Shown here one piece after another: positions 11,173 to 23,250 of a stretch of DNA of 64,000 nucleotides (positions are counted from its first letter, which is position 1; each line of letters begins with the position of its first letter). Made by a program: the position numbers and the translations under genes. Source of the stretch: Harmothoe impar. Taxonomy: Eukaryota; Annelida; Polychaeta; Phyllodocida; Polynoidae. Location of the stretch: the NCBI GenBank assembly GCA_947462335.1, contig OX381706.1:12128784-12192783 (forward strand), given 5' to 3'. The notes under the pieces were generated by a model that was not told the DNA's origin, searched no databases, and worked only from the letters and a program-made list of their open reading frames with translations.

Positions 11173-12249
11173 CAGAATTGACCTTGGATTTGTAAATTTT
11201 TGTCTTTCACCTAAAGAGGCTACTAGAAAAAATTTTTTTTCTAGTAGCCTCTTTAGGTGAAAGACAAAAATTTACAAACCTAAGCGTTTCTTGTGAAGTT
11301 TAAGCCGACCTAGCGCTGAGATCAAGTACACAGATCAGTATCATCCAGTCAGGATGATTATCACTAAACCTGATTCACATCTCAGGTGATATGTCTGCCT
11401 CTCTTTAGGTAAAGAGCAGGCTGACCAAAACCTGGAGTCTCTTAAATAATAAAGAATATATTGTATATATTTATTATTGAGAGATTTTTTAATAGTGGAG
11501 ACCTTTGAGGTCCCCACCTAAGAGGGGTGGCCAAACACCATCCACCACCCCGCCCTTTACCACTTTTCCTTGATCACACTTTTTTGTGAGGAAACCAGCC
11601 CCCTGGAGTATACTAGGGGAGCCCTGAAATTACGCAAGTAAAGCCTGAAGAGACCGAGTTAGGTCGAAACCACGTTTTTACCATTAAGCCAAATGGTACC
11701 CCTAAACCGCTCTAGTACCTACAGCTCTAAAATGCATTTTTTTCAAATAGCTCTTTTTGAAAAAACCAACATTTTTTATATATGTACCCATGGGATTTTG
11801 GGTAACCACGGTAGTGGTTGCCTGAGCCCTGTCTCACCAGCTGAAAGACTGGTGGCGCCATCTCTGGGACTGTGGACAAAACAGTACACCCAGATGCTGG
11901 TACCTCCATTTGGCAGCACATACCAATTGGAAGGAGGGTACTTCCTTACCAGGTGTCCATCTAGTGTGAAATCCCCACACTACTGACCTGGTTATGCTGT
12001 GACCTGTGTTTATGCTGGGTGTAGCTTATGCAGGCTTGAGGACTAGCAGAGGGAGCCCAAAACCCTGAGCCAATCAGGGACGAGCTTACTCTGGTGTTTG
12101 GCCAATGGACCAATCAGAGCAGGTTTAAATCAGGTTAGGGATTGGACTTTCTCCAAACCCCGGTAAGATTGAAAAACTTGATCTCAAAAGCGTGGTCGCA
12201 TCCAAAGCGTACAGAACGCCTCGTCTTCCATACCAGAATTGACCTTGGA
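11173..12249. mobile_element. Candidate insertion flanked by 16-bp direct repeats
   Basis: CAGAATTGACCTTGGA occurs at 11173-11188 and again at 12234-12249. The 1045 bases between begin with the long palindrome and are absent from segment B. A 16-bp target duplication would fit retrotransposon or break-repair insertion, but no poly(A) tail or TIRs are evident. The word also belongs to an 18-bp tandem array on the right, so the repeat may instead be coincidental homology. The interval contains CCACCCCGCCC-type sequence and no recognised gene. Confidence 0.35.
11189..11278. repeat. Perfect palindrome, 44-bp arms and no spacer
   Basis: The arms run 11189-11232 and 11235-11278, with only the two central T residues unpaired. 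All 44 positions pair. The arm contains TTTCACCTAAAGAGGCTACT. It lies just outside the right end of the homology between A and B. Such palindromes are unstable, so this one is either young, a replication or repair product, or an assembly artefact. Confidence 0.9.
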
Positions 12250-12290
12250 GTCAAAATTGACTTTGGAGGCAAAATTAACCTTGGAATCAA
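12237..12290 (+). repeat. 18-bp tandem repeat, three copies
   Basis: Three 18-bp units of the form AATTGACCTTGGAGTCAA lie head to tail with a few substitutions. Related words (CTTGACTTTGGATTGAA) follow near 12349. Confidence 0.85.
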
Positions 12291-12493
12291 ATCAGTTTCA
12301 TAGTCAAATTGGTCATAAAGAACTGTCAAAGTCGGTTTCCCGCTTAAACTTGACTTTGGATTGAAAAGGGTCCGGTTGTTATGACAGCTATGGCCCACTA
12401 TTGACACTCTGAACAGTCAATTTGAGGAAAGTTTTCCCCTATTGACAGTTCAAACTATCAATAGGAAGATCAAATTTCACTAGGAATAATGAC

Positions 12494-12608
12494 GAGAGAG
12501 AGAGAGAGACAGAGAGACAGAGAGACAGAGAGACAGAGAGACAGAGAGATACAGACCCAGAGAGAGAGAGAGACAGAGAGAGAAAGAGACAGATACAGAG
12601 ACAGAGAC

Positions 12609-12685
<77 letters not shown>
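12494..12685 (+). repeat. GA microsatellite with interspersed GACA
   Basis: Roughly 190 bases of (GA)n with CAGAGA interruptions in the left half and a pure run in the right half. Long arginine/glutamate and serine/leucine frames across it are simple by-products of the repeat. Confidence 0.97.
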
Positions 12686-12688
<3 letters not shown>

Positions 12689-12699
12689 GTGACTAGGGC

Positions 12700-14520
12700 T
12701 CACATGTATGATTAGCTTTATAAGCAAATGGCAGTGCAAACTCAGTCAAATCGTCTCGCTTTGAAAAGGTACTATAAGAATCAATACATCAATTAAGGTA
12801 GTACATAACATATCTCAAATAATTATGTTACCAATTACATGTTTATTAGATTCACTTTGTGTGTATATAAATATCTTTATTTGTTCCTGCTTGATTTTCA
12901 GTTTTCCTGACAGGAGCACCCTTAAAGTTATCATTATCTCTCCTTTACTGATACTCATGGGGGCAGTAGTTTAAGGCTTTCTTATACTGTCTGTCAGGAC
13001 CAATCACAACTGGCTGTCATTTTATCAGGACCAGCTTGTGTTGAAGCCAAATCCAAAATAGATAGCCCAGAAGTGAATAACACATCAGTTCGGAAAATTA
13101 CAAGAGATTGTGAAGGTAAAAATATTGGTGATGAAGGTTTGAAGGAAATTATAAAAATTACTAAATAACCATGAAGGACTAGCTGTAATCTTCTCAAGAG
13201 CTCTTGTTTTGTGAAATATGAAGCATCCTCCAACCGCACTGCTCTCATGTGGCGATGGAGCTCGTTAATCTGAATTGGAGAGTCAGTTGAGAATTAAGCC
13301 CGGAAATAATTACGCTGTAGTGGCTCTGGATTGCAGTGCCTGCAGCTGACTTTAACACCATTACAGCTCAGTTCTAAACAGTTGAAAACCTTAAGAGCAA
13401 GACAGAGAACATACTTGGTATCAGAAAGGATTATCGGAATACACCTGCACACAGTCTTTGGGCTGATGGAAATACATGTATTTTTTAGCACATTTTGGAA
13501 TATGGAAGTTCTATATACTCGATGAATATTTGCTCCGTATTTATTTTTGCGGATTTTCACTTGTATATCCAAAAAATTATGTACAGTGTGAAATAAAGTA
13601 TGTTTATAGTAGCTTTAGATTTCAACCCCAAGGTTTGAGAAGCAGTCCCAGTACTAGACACGCCAGGAAAAGGGTGGGGGCAGGGCCAATTTACTTTTGT
13701 AAGGGCAATCAGGTAACAGGCTCATCAAATAGTTTATTCCTTAATGCGTTTCATTGATGACTGACACTGAGGGGAGGGGGCATAGCTTACTATACCTATG
13801 AAACAACCTGGGACTGAGCCAATGCAACATCAAAGTATCAATCCTTTGGGTGCTACAGTGACAGTAGCATGTCACTTTGCACCTGGAGATGTATGTAAGT
13901 GAGATGGGCGGGGGCAGGGGGAGGGCTGACTGAGGTGACTGAGATGTGGCAAACATGCCACAAACCTAATGCAGTGGGGGAAATTTCATTTTCTAGCACA
14001 TTTGAGGCAACAGTGAATGGTAAAAATTCATAGCTATGAAACAGTAAAATTGCAAACCTGTTTGTAGGGTCTGGGTGAGTACTATGCACTGTGAGGTGTT
14101 TAAACAGGTACAAGTCACACTTATCTCTCCATTTCCTGCTGACAGTCTAAGAGCTACAGTGACAGTTTAACATGGGCTTATCTTAGGCCATTGACCCAGC
14201 TCAAAGGTTGTTACTCTGACCTCAGAAAACAGTGCATTAGTGTTAGTCACTTTGCTTAACTTGATACCTCTCCAAGTAGCAACAGCATGTTTATCAAGAC
14301 CCTCTAACTTCCTCTGCACTACAGGTTTAGTTTATTTCGGTAACATTTTTTAGACCGTGTGTACAACAGTTCTGCATTAGTGAAATACACTTTAGATCGT
14401 TCTAAATTTCCCTTATCTGTTTGTGTACTTAGATATATGGTTCTGTTCCCATCAGGAGGCCTTAGTATCCAGAAAATATCCAGAGTACTTCTTACAGAGG
14501 GTTAAAAAGACACTTATAAA
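12700..14520. other. Stretch without recognised genes
   Basis: I see no TIRs, tRNA-like sequence, tandem repeat or homology to the segments. Open frames are short (under 100 codons) and overlap each other on both strands near 13300-13570 and 13740-14110 without splice or family signals. This is plain intergenic or intronic sequence as far as can be judged. Confidence 0.5.
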
Positions 14521-14522
14521 TA

Positions 14523-14896
14523 CCCTATTTCCCCATGTATAAGCCAGGCCCCAAATCTAAGCCTGCTAATGTAAAAAGCCTGGCCAAAAGGGCTACTAGG
14601 ACATTTCTGCTAATGCACTTATTAATGTGACCAAAGCTGGGCCCAAAATATAAACCATTATAAGCATGCCTCATGTATAAGCCTGCCCCGTTTATAGGCC
14701 GGGTCAATTTGCCAATTTGACCCACTTATCAATTTTGCTGGTACCATTTACCATGCGCTTATACAAGACCTGCGCTTATTCAAGATACAAAAATGGCCTT
14801 AATTGTAATTTCAATACCCTCATTTACCCTGCGCTTATTCAAGACCTGTGCTTATTGGAGACCCCTGCGCTTATTCAAGCAATTACGGAAATAGTG
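14523..14896. mobile_element. MITE-like element rich in TATAAGCC / GCTTATTC words
   Basis: The left end reads CCCTATTTCCCCATGTATAA after a TA, and the right end GGAAATAGTG, an approximate inverted repeat. Inside, GTATAAGCC on the left and GCGCTTATTCAAGACC on the right recur several times. The middle carries a word shared with the segments (see findings for 14603). It is non-autonomous with no coding capacity. Confidence 0.55.
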
Positions 14897-14899
14897 TTA

Positions 14900-15605
14900 T
14901 TCTGACAATTTCAAAAATGTGTGTGGTTTGTAATATTTTTCCTCAAGCATGTTCACCATTTTCAATGTGATTTTCAGAAGTTTAAGGAAGAAGCTGAGTG
15001 AAGTTGAGAGAATAAGGAACAGTCTCAACCAGACAATTGATCTGTGTTAGCTCTCCCCATTAACTGTGATAGATTTGTGACTAAGCGGAGTGGAAAATGG
15101 GGCTGCTCATGCAATATTGATAATGAATATTTTTCAATTTCCTGTCGCACCAAAGGCATTTGTCTTACAAATGTCTGAGACCACCCATCAAAGAGGGGAC
15201 CCAACACATGAGTTTACTCTGTGTTTTGGTGATTTGATATACACCAAAGCAAAGAGTGTAAACCAGGGGCTCTTACTGTATTCCGTGAGACCTCAATACA
15301 CTGTATTTCACCAGCCTGTTTGACCATCTAGGGGTAGATCATGAAGGTCTGACCATATCCATCATATCAAATATAAAAACCAATCAATCAACCAACAATG
15401 ATAATTTGTCACACCATTTCTATTGGATTTCAATTCAAGTTGTGGTCATCCTACAAACTAAGAATCCAGCTCCTTGCTGTGAAAGGGATGAATGGAGGTT
15501 GCAGCGGCTTTCTCCTAAGAACAGATTTCCCCCATATTATGTTTAACCTCATAAAGAAGATGAATAATCCAAAGGCACATCAAATGTGAATGTCATTGTG
15601 ACTCC
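14900..15605. other. Spacer between MITE and segment B
   Basis: Nothing definite is seen. A 77-codon plus frame (15090-15323) and a 63-codon frame (15398-15589) have no recognisable motif and no counterpart elsewhere in the window. They are left unannotated. Confidence 0.4.
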
Positions 15606-16508
15606 TCCTGCTGGAAAACCTCAATCAATTTCTCATATGGCGGTTTTGTGCGATGTGTTCCACATCTGAGGATACAAATGGCATAGATGAGACTGCCATG
15701 GATTTCTCTGTAATCAAGTGATATCTACAAAATGGTAAATGCAAATGGCTGATGTTAGGGGTTATCATGAATAGCTGTTAGTTGTGATCCTGGTGCTGGC
15801 CTTTATGAAACATTAGAACAATGACAAGATTAATTATAAATGGGCTCTCAAATCATTCTGAAATCTCTGGCTTCCAAGGGCTACATAATTAATTTAAGCT
15901 GTTTAATTTGTCCATTCTTTACTATTGGTCTGATCATTCAAATCATTTCAAGTCAGTCTTAAAATCTTATTCTAGATGATCTGGTGGGTTCATGTTGATT
16001 AATGTCTTGGATATACATGTACTAGACATTTCCGCTAATGCACTTATTAATGTGACCAAAAAATAGCACCTTATCATTCATAAATAATATTTCAGTGGCA
16101 TATTGTTCAATAATATATCCTAGTCTTTTAATATATTGTCCCAAATTGCCACATCATTGCAAGTTGAGATAACATAAGGCTCTAGGTCAAATCTCTTTTG
16201 GGTAGTTGGGAATTTTTTGTTCAATCAATGAATCCTTGGACAGCTCTTGTGTAACATGTTCAACACCCTGAGCACTTCCTAATGAGATCTGTCATTTCCA
16301 CTGATTGCTCCATTATGGTGTCCTCCCATCCCAGTCATACCGACCAACACTGACACCAGTTTTGAAACAAGTCCATATTGGACAGAAAGCAGTTTTATGT
16401 GATAATTATTTGGTTCTTAGGTGATGATGACTTTTCTACTCAGTAAAGCAATTTGCAAGGTGTGATGACTCTGTAGGCTTTGCGTGGACAAGGGGTGTAT
16501 CTTACATG

Positions 16509-16775
16509 ATCTGGAAACTACTGTTTCTTTTATAACCTTACACTTACCGAAAACCGTGCGTACAAGCCTAACTTATGTATAAGCTGCACCTGAGTAAGGG
16601 CTGATCCTATAAGCCACTGACAATCTCAATGTACCCAATTTTGTGCTGTGCCATAGTGGCAAAAACTTGTGTATAAGCTGCACCCCGATCCTATAAGCCG
16701 CACTGCCGATCTGATTCGAGTACTAGCTGTTGCTTATGAATACGCGAGGTTTTAGGGTAGTAGTTTCCAGATTGT
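16509..16775. mobile_element. TA-flanked MITE inside an outer inverted repeat
   Basis: The inner element runs from about 16547 to 16757, with ends CCGAAAACCGTGCGTACAAG and CGCGAGGTTTTAGGG between TA dinucleotides. This is the CCGTAAAACC family seen intact at 43007-43228. Just outside, TCTGGAAACTACT (16510) is mirrored by AGTAGTTTCCAGA (about 16759). The family copy is therefore nested in a second palindromic element. The whole region is absent from segment A. Confidence 0.6.
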
Positions 16776-18954
16776 CAGAGAGATAAGTTGAGATAATTGA
16801 GACTATAACAAGTTATTTGCATCCTTTCCCCTAGGTACATTTATACTGCTATATCACTGCTGTATCAGCTGAATAAATATGTGGGCAGATGAGTCAATAG
16901 GGTCATCTAACTTTTTTCAACTATTGTGTTTAGTTGTGGAGAAATTACTTCTGGAATATAGGATGATGTTTCTCTAACCTGATGTCTTGATTTGTTTTAC
17001 CCTTTTTTCTCAGCTCCCAAAATACATTAATGTATATCATTTCATTCCATGAATTAATACAAAGTCTGTGAACAATGAAGGCTACACTATGTTTTCCAGT
17101 ACAACAACCATTTGTTGTCTGAAATATTGAGTCTCACTCACTCGTGCATACTGCGGGTCAATTTGCGTATTATGGCAAGATAATTGCAGGATTTTACTTT
17201 TGAAAATTCGATAATCATCTTGGACAGCTACATGGTGCAATCACTTTCATGGGGGATAATGGCATTTGGCAGTGAATAAACAGGGTGTTAGCTTCCACAG
17301 TTTATTAATCTGATGAAGAGTTTTCAACAGTCATTTTATCCTACTTAATCGCTTGATATGATAGAAACACTTCTTTGAGCCAGATTTAAAAGGAATGAGT
17401 TGATACTTTTATTTGATCGGAAATATGACTATATTAAAGTATTGTCCCTTTAATTTTAGATTCATAGTGAGGGATTAATGTAAGTTTGCAACTTAACTAT
17501 GGTATTGCCTATTTGTTTTCTGAGTCCCTGTGTCTTGTTTGTCATTCAATACTTTGTTGTATTAAACTATATATTATTATACATTTTGGGTGACATGAAG
17601 TTTCATTTAGAAAATTGTGTCTCTTTCATTGGATAAATATATATTGTATATTCCTATGGGGACATGAGGTATATAACTTGAGTTGTGTTATTCTGCACTA
17701 TGCCTTACACAAATTGCTGGACGTTCTAGTCTCCATTAGCTTGAATGATCAATGAATCTGTGGATAGTTTCCTTGTAAGATATTTGGCACCAAAATCACC
17801 TCCTAGTGAGATTTGTTATTTCCACTAATTGCTTTATTATGGTATCCCCCTGGCCCAGTCAGATCCATTGACACTGAGGCCAGTTTGGAACTTGTTATTG
17901 GAAAGTGTGTAGTATCGTGTGATCGCAACATGGTCCTGTATCTTAAAAAGTATTATCATTATTGGAAGTAACCTGGGGAAATATTGGATTTCTGTTGTCA
18001 ACATTCCTGACTTCAGCCTGACTTCAGCCTGCACGTCCAGACTTAAAGGGACAGCCCTGCAATGAACATTTTAAATGGCAAAACACAAACCGTGCCTCCG
18101 AATAAATTGAGAAGGGGAAAAATGAATAAAAGCAAGCTGAGCAAATAGAAATCACTCTGGAATTTGAATCAAACTCCAGGAAAAAGTATCCAGACAACAT
18201 CCTAGCTGATAAAAAGTTGAAAAAAAAGAGTAATTCGCTTGGGTGAAGACATGGTTTTAGGTTACATGAAAAAAGAGTGTTAAAATTATATGCAGGTAGT
18301 TGTACGAATTCAGTCAGAGGTATTGACCTTTGCATCCAATTACAATCTGATTTTAACTAGAACAAAATTTGGAACAAAGAATGAAGCGATAAAGCCACTG
18401 GGAAAGTGAAGCAATACTTCTGAATGTTATACCTAAACCTATCAACCTGGTCCTTCCTTCGGTAAACAATGACACAATTGTTCTGCAAAAGAGATCGCTT
18501 ATTCAGTGCAGATTCACAACAAACTTAGCTTTGTTAGCTTTGAAACAGTGTTTCTTTTAAGCTCCTGAATATCTGATGACAGGGACACAGACATTGACAA
18601 ACATTTATAGGGAGACTCTCCACACAACATTTATAAAAATAATGATTTATGTTGCCATTAGGATAAGATGGTGAGATGAAATTCCTCTCTATGTATGTAC
18701 AACCTAGTCATATGATATTGCCTTATTCTTGCCTATTTTAGTAACATACTAACATAGAATTCAAATCCTGAAACACTTATGTGACTATGCTTCCATGTGG
18801 CTTTTCAGCTGTATACATGGTTGTGCTAAATATACTCACTCTGCATGAAATAATTTACTTTCCCGGCCCATTTGTCAGAAATACAATAACCTTCCCTTTT
18901 ATATTTGAAAATCTCCCACAAATGAAAAGATACAATGTGTGAATGTGTGAGTTG

Positions 18955-19115
18955 TGCGCTAAGTACACTTGCAGCAAAACAGAGCTTTAGACCTGTGCCT
19001 CAGAAGGTCATCTCTAAGAGGGTCGCAGACAGAAACCTGCAGAAATACAACAAGCCAGAAGGGCTGGAAACCCTTCAAGGATGGCATGATGCCTCAAGGC
19101 TTCATGTTCACTGTG
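18955..19115 (+). other. B copy of the conserved block at 2535-2705
   Basis: The plus-strand frame containing KVISKRVADRNLQKYN remains open here and extends to about 19210, while the A copy is closed by a stop. If this was ever an exon, B is the copy that still reads through. The right part (from about 19125, CGGCGGCGAGCTGCG) is not shared with A and looks inserted, so the last 30 residues of the frame are unrelated to the block. Confidence 0.3.
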
Positions 19116-19560
19116 AGGGGGAATTCAAAAATCCAACTGTGCGGGCGTCTCGGCGGCGAGCTGCGAGTTCAACATACCACTGGAGACCGCACACACTAAG
19201 CTGCTACTGAGCCATACTAATACTCCCCCTGCAGGGTGCAGCGGCAACTACAAGGGGGGGGGGGACTCGCCCAATATATACATGTTAATGACACATTAAC
19301 ATAGGCCATATATATATTCTGATACCCTGTCAATTAACAATGCAGGATATAGATTTACCCAAAGACGGACACACACCTTAAGTCAGACACTTTTGACCTC
19401 TAATTTCGTTATTAAAGGTGTGAAATCAAGAGGAAACGTTGCTCTGGAATGGAAGTCCACATGGCTTCCTTCAGTTCTATGAAGTTAATTAATGAATATC
19501 ATATATTTTTAGGTGCTTGTCAGTGTGGTAAAGTTAGCTTATATTTTGTTATTTTGATAC

Positions 19561-19639
19561 TTAAAGGCGCACTGAACCCACGACGTCATTTGCCTACAAA
19601 ATTCGGCAGGGTTAGGTCCTGGGTTCAGTGCACCTTTAA
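19561..19639. mobile_element. Small hairpin MITE with TTAAAGG ends
   Basis: TTAAAGGCGCACTGAACCCA on the left is mirrored by TGGGTTCAGTGCACCTTTAA on the right, one mismatch in 20, around a 39-bp centre. It is present only in B. The TTAA at each end could be a target duplication. Confidence 0.75.
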
Positions 19640-20699
19640 ATTATGGAGGCAAATGAAAAAATAGTTTACAAATAACGTTATTTCGTGTTTATGCTTGGAT
19701 ATATATCATATATACAGATAGTAAATGAATCACCTACATTTTGTGAAGTGAATTATTACAAAAAAAGAATGGGTAGCTGTCATAGGGTTGCTGTTTATAG
19801 CCAATTGAAGTTGACCATGCAATTTTACCCAGAGTCGGACAGCAGTTTCACCATAAGTTGGACACTAATCTAACCTATATTCTATTATAGGATCAATAGA
19901 AATATGATATAGAACATGAGGGAAATGTGGGTGCATGACATTACCATGATATGGTACATTTACATTGGTAAAAGTGAACTGTCCCAACCTATGATATTTG
20001 ACTTGTCTATTATCATTAAAAATATGATGCAATTCTAACAGAACAGGGACCTTATAATGTCTGTGCTATTCATATTACTATTTCATATACCTCTTGCCAT
20101 AGATATATGTTAAATAATGTTTCAAACCCCCATCTGGGAGCCATACAGTATGAACAGGATGATGCACCATATAGTCAGACGTCATTCCACTTAAAGTGTA
20201 TTAAAAATGTCCAGCCCCAAGATGAATTGATGGATTTTAATTCCAACATTAGTATGAGAATCCCTAACATAAGAAATCGACAATTTCTTCTATATTTCTT
20301 CATCAAAACAGGGGGAAAATGAAGTGTCCGACTCCAGGTAAATATGTTTATCATGTGTTCGACTTCAGGTGCAATCTATCCTTTTGAATTCCCAAGAGAT
20401 AAATGGAATATGGATAATGGAATATGTAAATAGGACCTGAAAGTAATACAAAAGGAAACAGTTTAAATGGAGATGTGCATAACATGGCTTTTGCATGAAA
20501 TAACATAGGTATTAGTTCACAAAGGGATCTAGGATTACCTGGCACTGCATGCTGGGAATACACCTTGCCAATTGCAAATTGACTCAGCTGCTGCCTTTCA
20601 TTTAAAGCATTTCTCTGTCTCCAGGGGTATGTAATCAGATAAGTGATATCTTGTACACAATACTTCATCTCACAGAAATTGAATCAATAGTGTTCTTGG

Positions 20700-23250
20700 C
20701 ATGTTTACAGCATAATATTACATGGTATTATATATGAATGTCCTGCAGGTTTTCACTATTAAGGATAGTGAATACCCTCCTGTCTCCAGGCAAAAAACAC
20801 AACTTTAATCATTTATACTTTTGTGATTTGATTTTTCATCTGAGCATTACTTGTTATAATTCATAATGACTGTATGTCATGCCTCTTACAAATTCCTTGG
20901 ATTAAAATGATCATTGCTAGTCATTCTAAAGCAATATATCTCATTACCCAAGTCCTGTGTCTATCATCCCTTCACTAAGCCTTACTTGTTAGGTAGAAAT
21001 TACAAATCCTCATAAGAACATAGGTCAGCGCCAGCTGGTTGTCCATGGTAAATTTCTGTGGAAGATGGAATCTTAGGACAGCATGATGCCAAGGCTTCAT
21101 AGCTTGGGTGTGTATCAATCCCACAGTGTCAGCATGATGCATGAATACAGTCACAGGAAGTTACTAGGAATGACTGCATTCATACATCCTTATGACAAAA
21201 TGACGTAGTTCAATAATGCACCCAAAGAGCGGAATGTAGGCAACCGTATGTTTTCCAAATGCCAGAAGTAGTTTTAATAGTCACAGTAAGTGCTGAGGCT
21301 ATATTTGCTGTGCAAAGAAGTACTGAATTGACACATTGGCATTTTAGCATTCAGATCTTGAGATTTACGTGTGTTTTCCATATACAGAAACTCATGAATA
21401 CACCGTTGAAGGTGTTAAATACTAAGACGGTCATTGTGAGCTTGATAGAATATCATAACTTGACAATGTTCTCCCTACAACTACAAGGGATTGATGCACT
21501 CTAGAGGAAAAGTACAAGTTACAACAGCTGAACTGCCATATGTATCACCTGTGTCTGTGTAAGTCCTATACACTGCTAAAAGCTAAAGCTGTGACAGTGA
21601 CAGTAGTCTCCCAATGTCCACAATGGACTAATCCAAAGTAGAACATTTTAAGGATAGGATGATACTTGAAGATTCATACATTCACTAATAACCTTGTCTC
21701 ATAGACACTATATTCTGTAGAACAGTGCAAGTATATTGACTACAAGATGTCAGCAAAATGCATGAATGCATGAAAAGGCAAAGAGCACAGTACATTAAAG
21801 CCCTATGCTGTCCTTAAAGGGATAACAGTAGTGGCAATGCGTACTACGACTGCGGAGGCAAATGTAATGTTACAGTCAGCTCGGCATCGACTTTTGCTTT
21901 TGTTCCTGTTTCTGAGGTTCCAGTCCTTTTGTGTAAAGCTGAGAGCAGAGTTACTGAGACGAATACAACACTCCACAATAGGGTGCACTTAGGCATAGAT
22001 GGAGGGATGAAATTACAATAGGAATAATAGCCTGAGAGAGAGGAATGGGATGTGGGTATGGGTCGAAATGGGAGAAGTAACAGTTGAAATCTACTAAGAT
22101 GATACTGATTGTAATCTTCAAAGTTCCAGCTCTATAATTCGACGCTGACACTGACAGCATGAATGATAGTGTTACACTAGTTGTTAACTGGTGACAACAT
22201 TTTCTTATCAGTCACAAAACTGGTACAAAGATCACAAAGGGATCACGTCAATTTGCATTTTCCGTTTTGTGCCCGTGGTGCAATTAATTCCTGAGGCTAA
22301 ATGGGCATGGACGTGTTAAGGCTGCAACATCTCAAGTTTAGATTTGATAAGTCATCAGGATGCAGCAGCTGACAAGTGACTTCCATTGCAACTAATCCCT
22401 GGCTTAGTTACAGCATGCTTATTCAATCTTTCTTAATAATTATATTTTAGCTATATTATCAAAAAAGGATTATTCACTGAATATATTCACTAATTAACCT
22501 CAGTCACATACACTCAAAACTATTTATCTAGGCAGAAAGATTATTTATCTATTTATTCATTCATTTATTCGTGGACACAGTGTTAAAATTGTAAATATTG
22601 TCTTGTCTCCTATTAGTGATAATGATGCACATGAATAGTTTATTTTTATAGAGGCTATTTACATATTCGGATATAGAGGGGTTGATTTTGGCCAAATAGA
22701 CAACAATGAATTTCTCATTGCATGTCTATATTATATTTTTATGCAACTGAATTGACGAGAGACCACTACAACTAGAAACACATAGGGTGTGTCCTATATT
22801 AAAGTATTCCTCATCGGCTTACTATTTCCAATAGAATAATCAATCAATGAATCTGCAAGCAATTATCCAACTATTACACAATACATTTTATGGGATTAGG
22901 GAGGAGTGTATCGTTGGTGTATACGTAGTGGTTATTTCATCTCCTGCAGGACACAGGCTCTAATGGGTATCCTTACCTGGGGGTTGATGACTCCATCTAT
23001 CCATGTGTAAGGTTGTTACCTGGTGGCACTGATAATAGGGTGCGGTATGTAGGTGGGTCTTTAGATCAGCGAAATAGGGATAGGCTGATGGATGCCCTCA
23101 GAGCATTCACCAAAGTACAGGTCATCCTCCCCAGGGTACACCTAGGTCTATAATCACGTCAAAGCCATCCTTTTTGGTAAGCGAAACCTAGATGCATCAA
23201 CATATAATTATGACATGGTCAATGTAAAAGCATTACTTCAAATCCTTATC
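20700..23250. other. B-specific stretch, no genes recognised
   Basis: There is no counterpart in A. A degenerate member of the GATGCATGAATGCAGCC family lies about 21060-21200 (hairpin words GCATGATGC and GCATGAATAC). The rest shows only short random frames and AT-rich sequence, including a TTTA-type microsatellite near 22540-22570. Confidence 0.45.

Noticed and set aside
12470..12739. Arginine/glutamate and serine/leucine repeat frames
   Set aside because: They are direct translations of the GA microsatellite on both strands.
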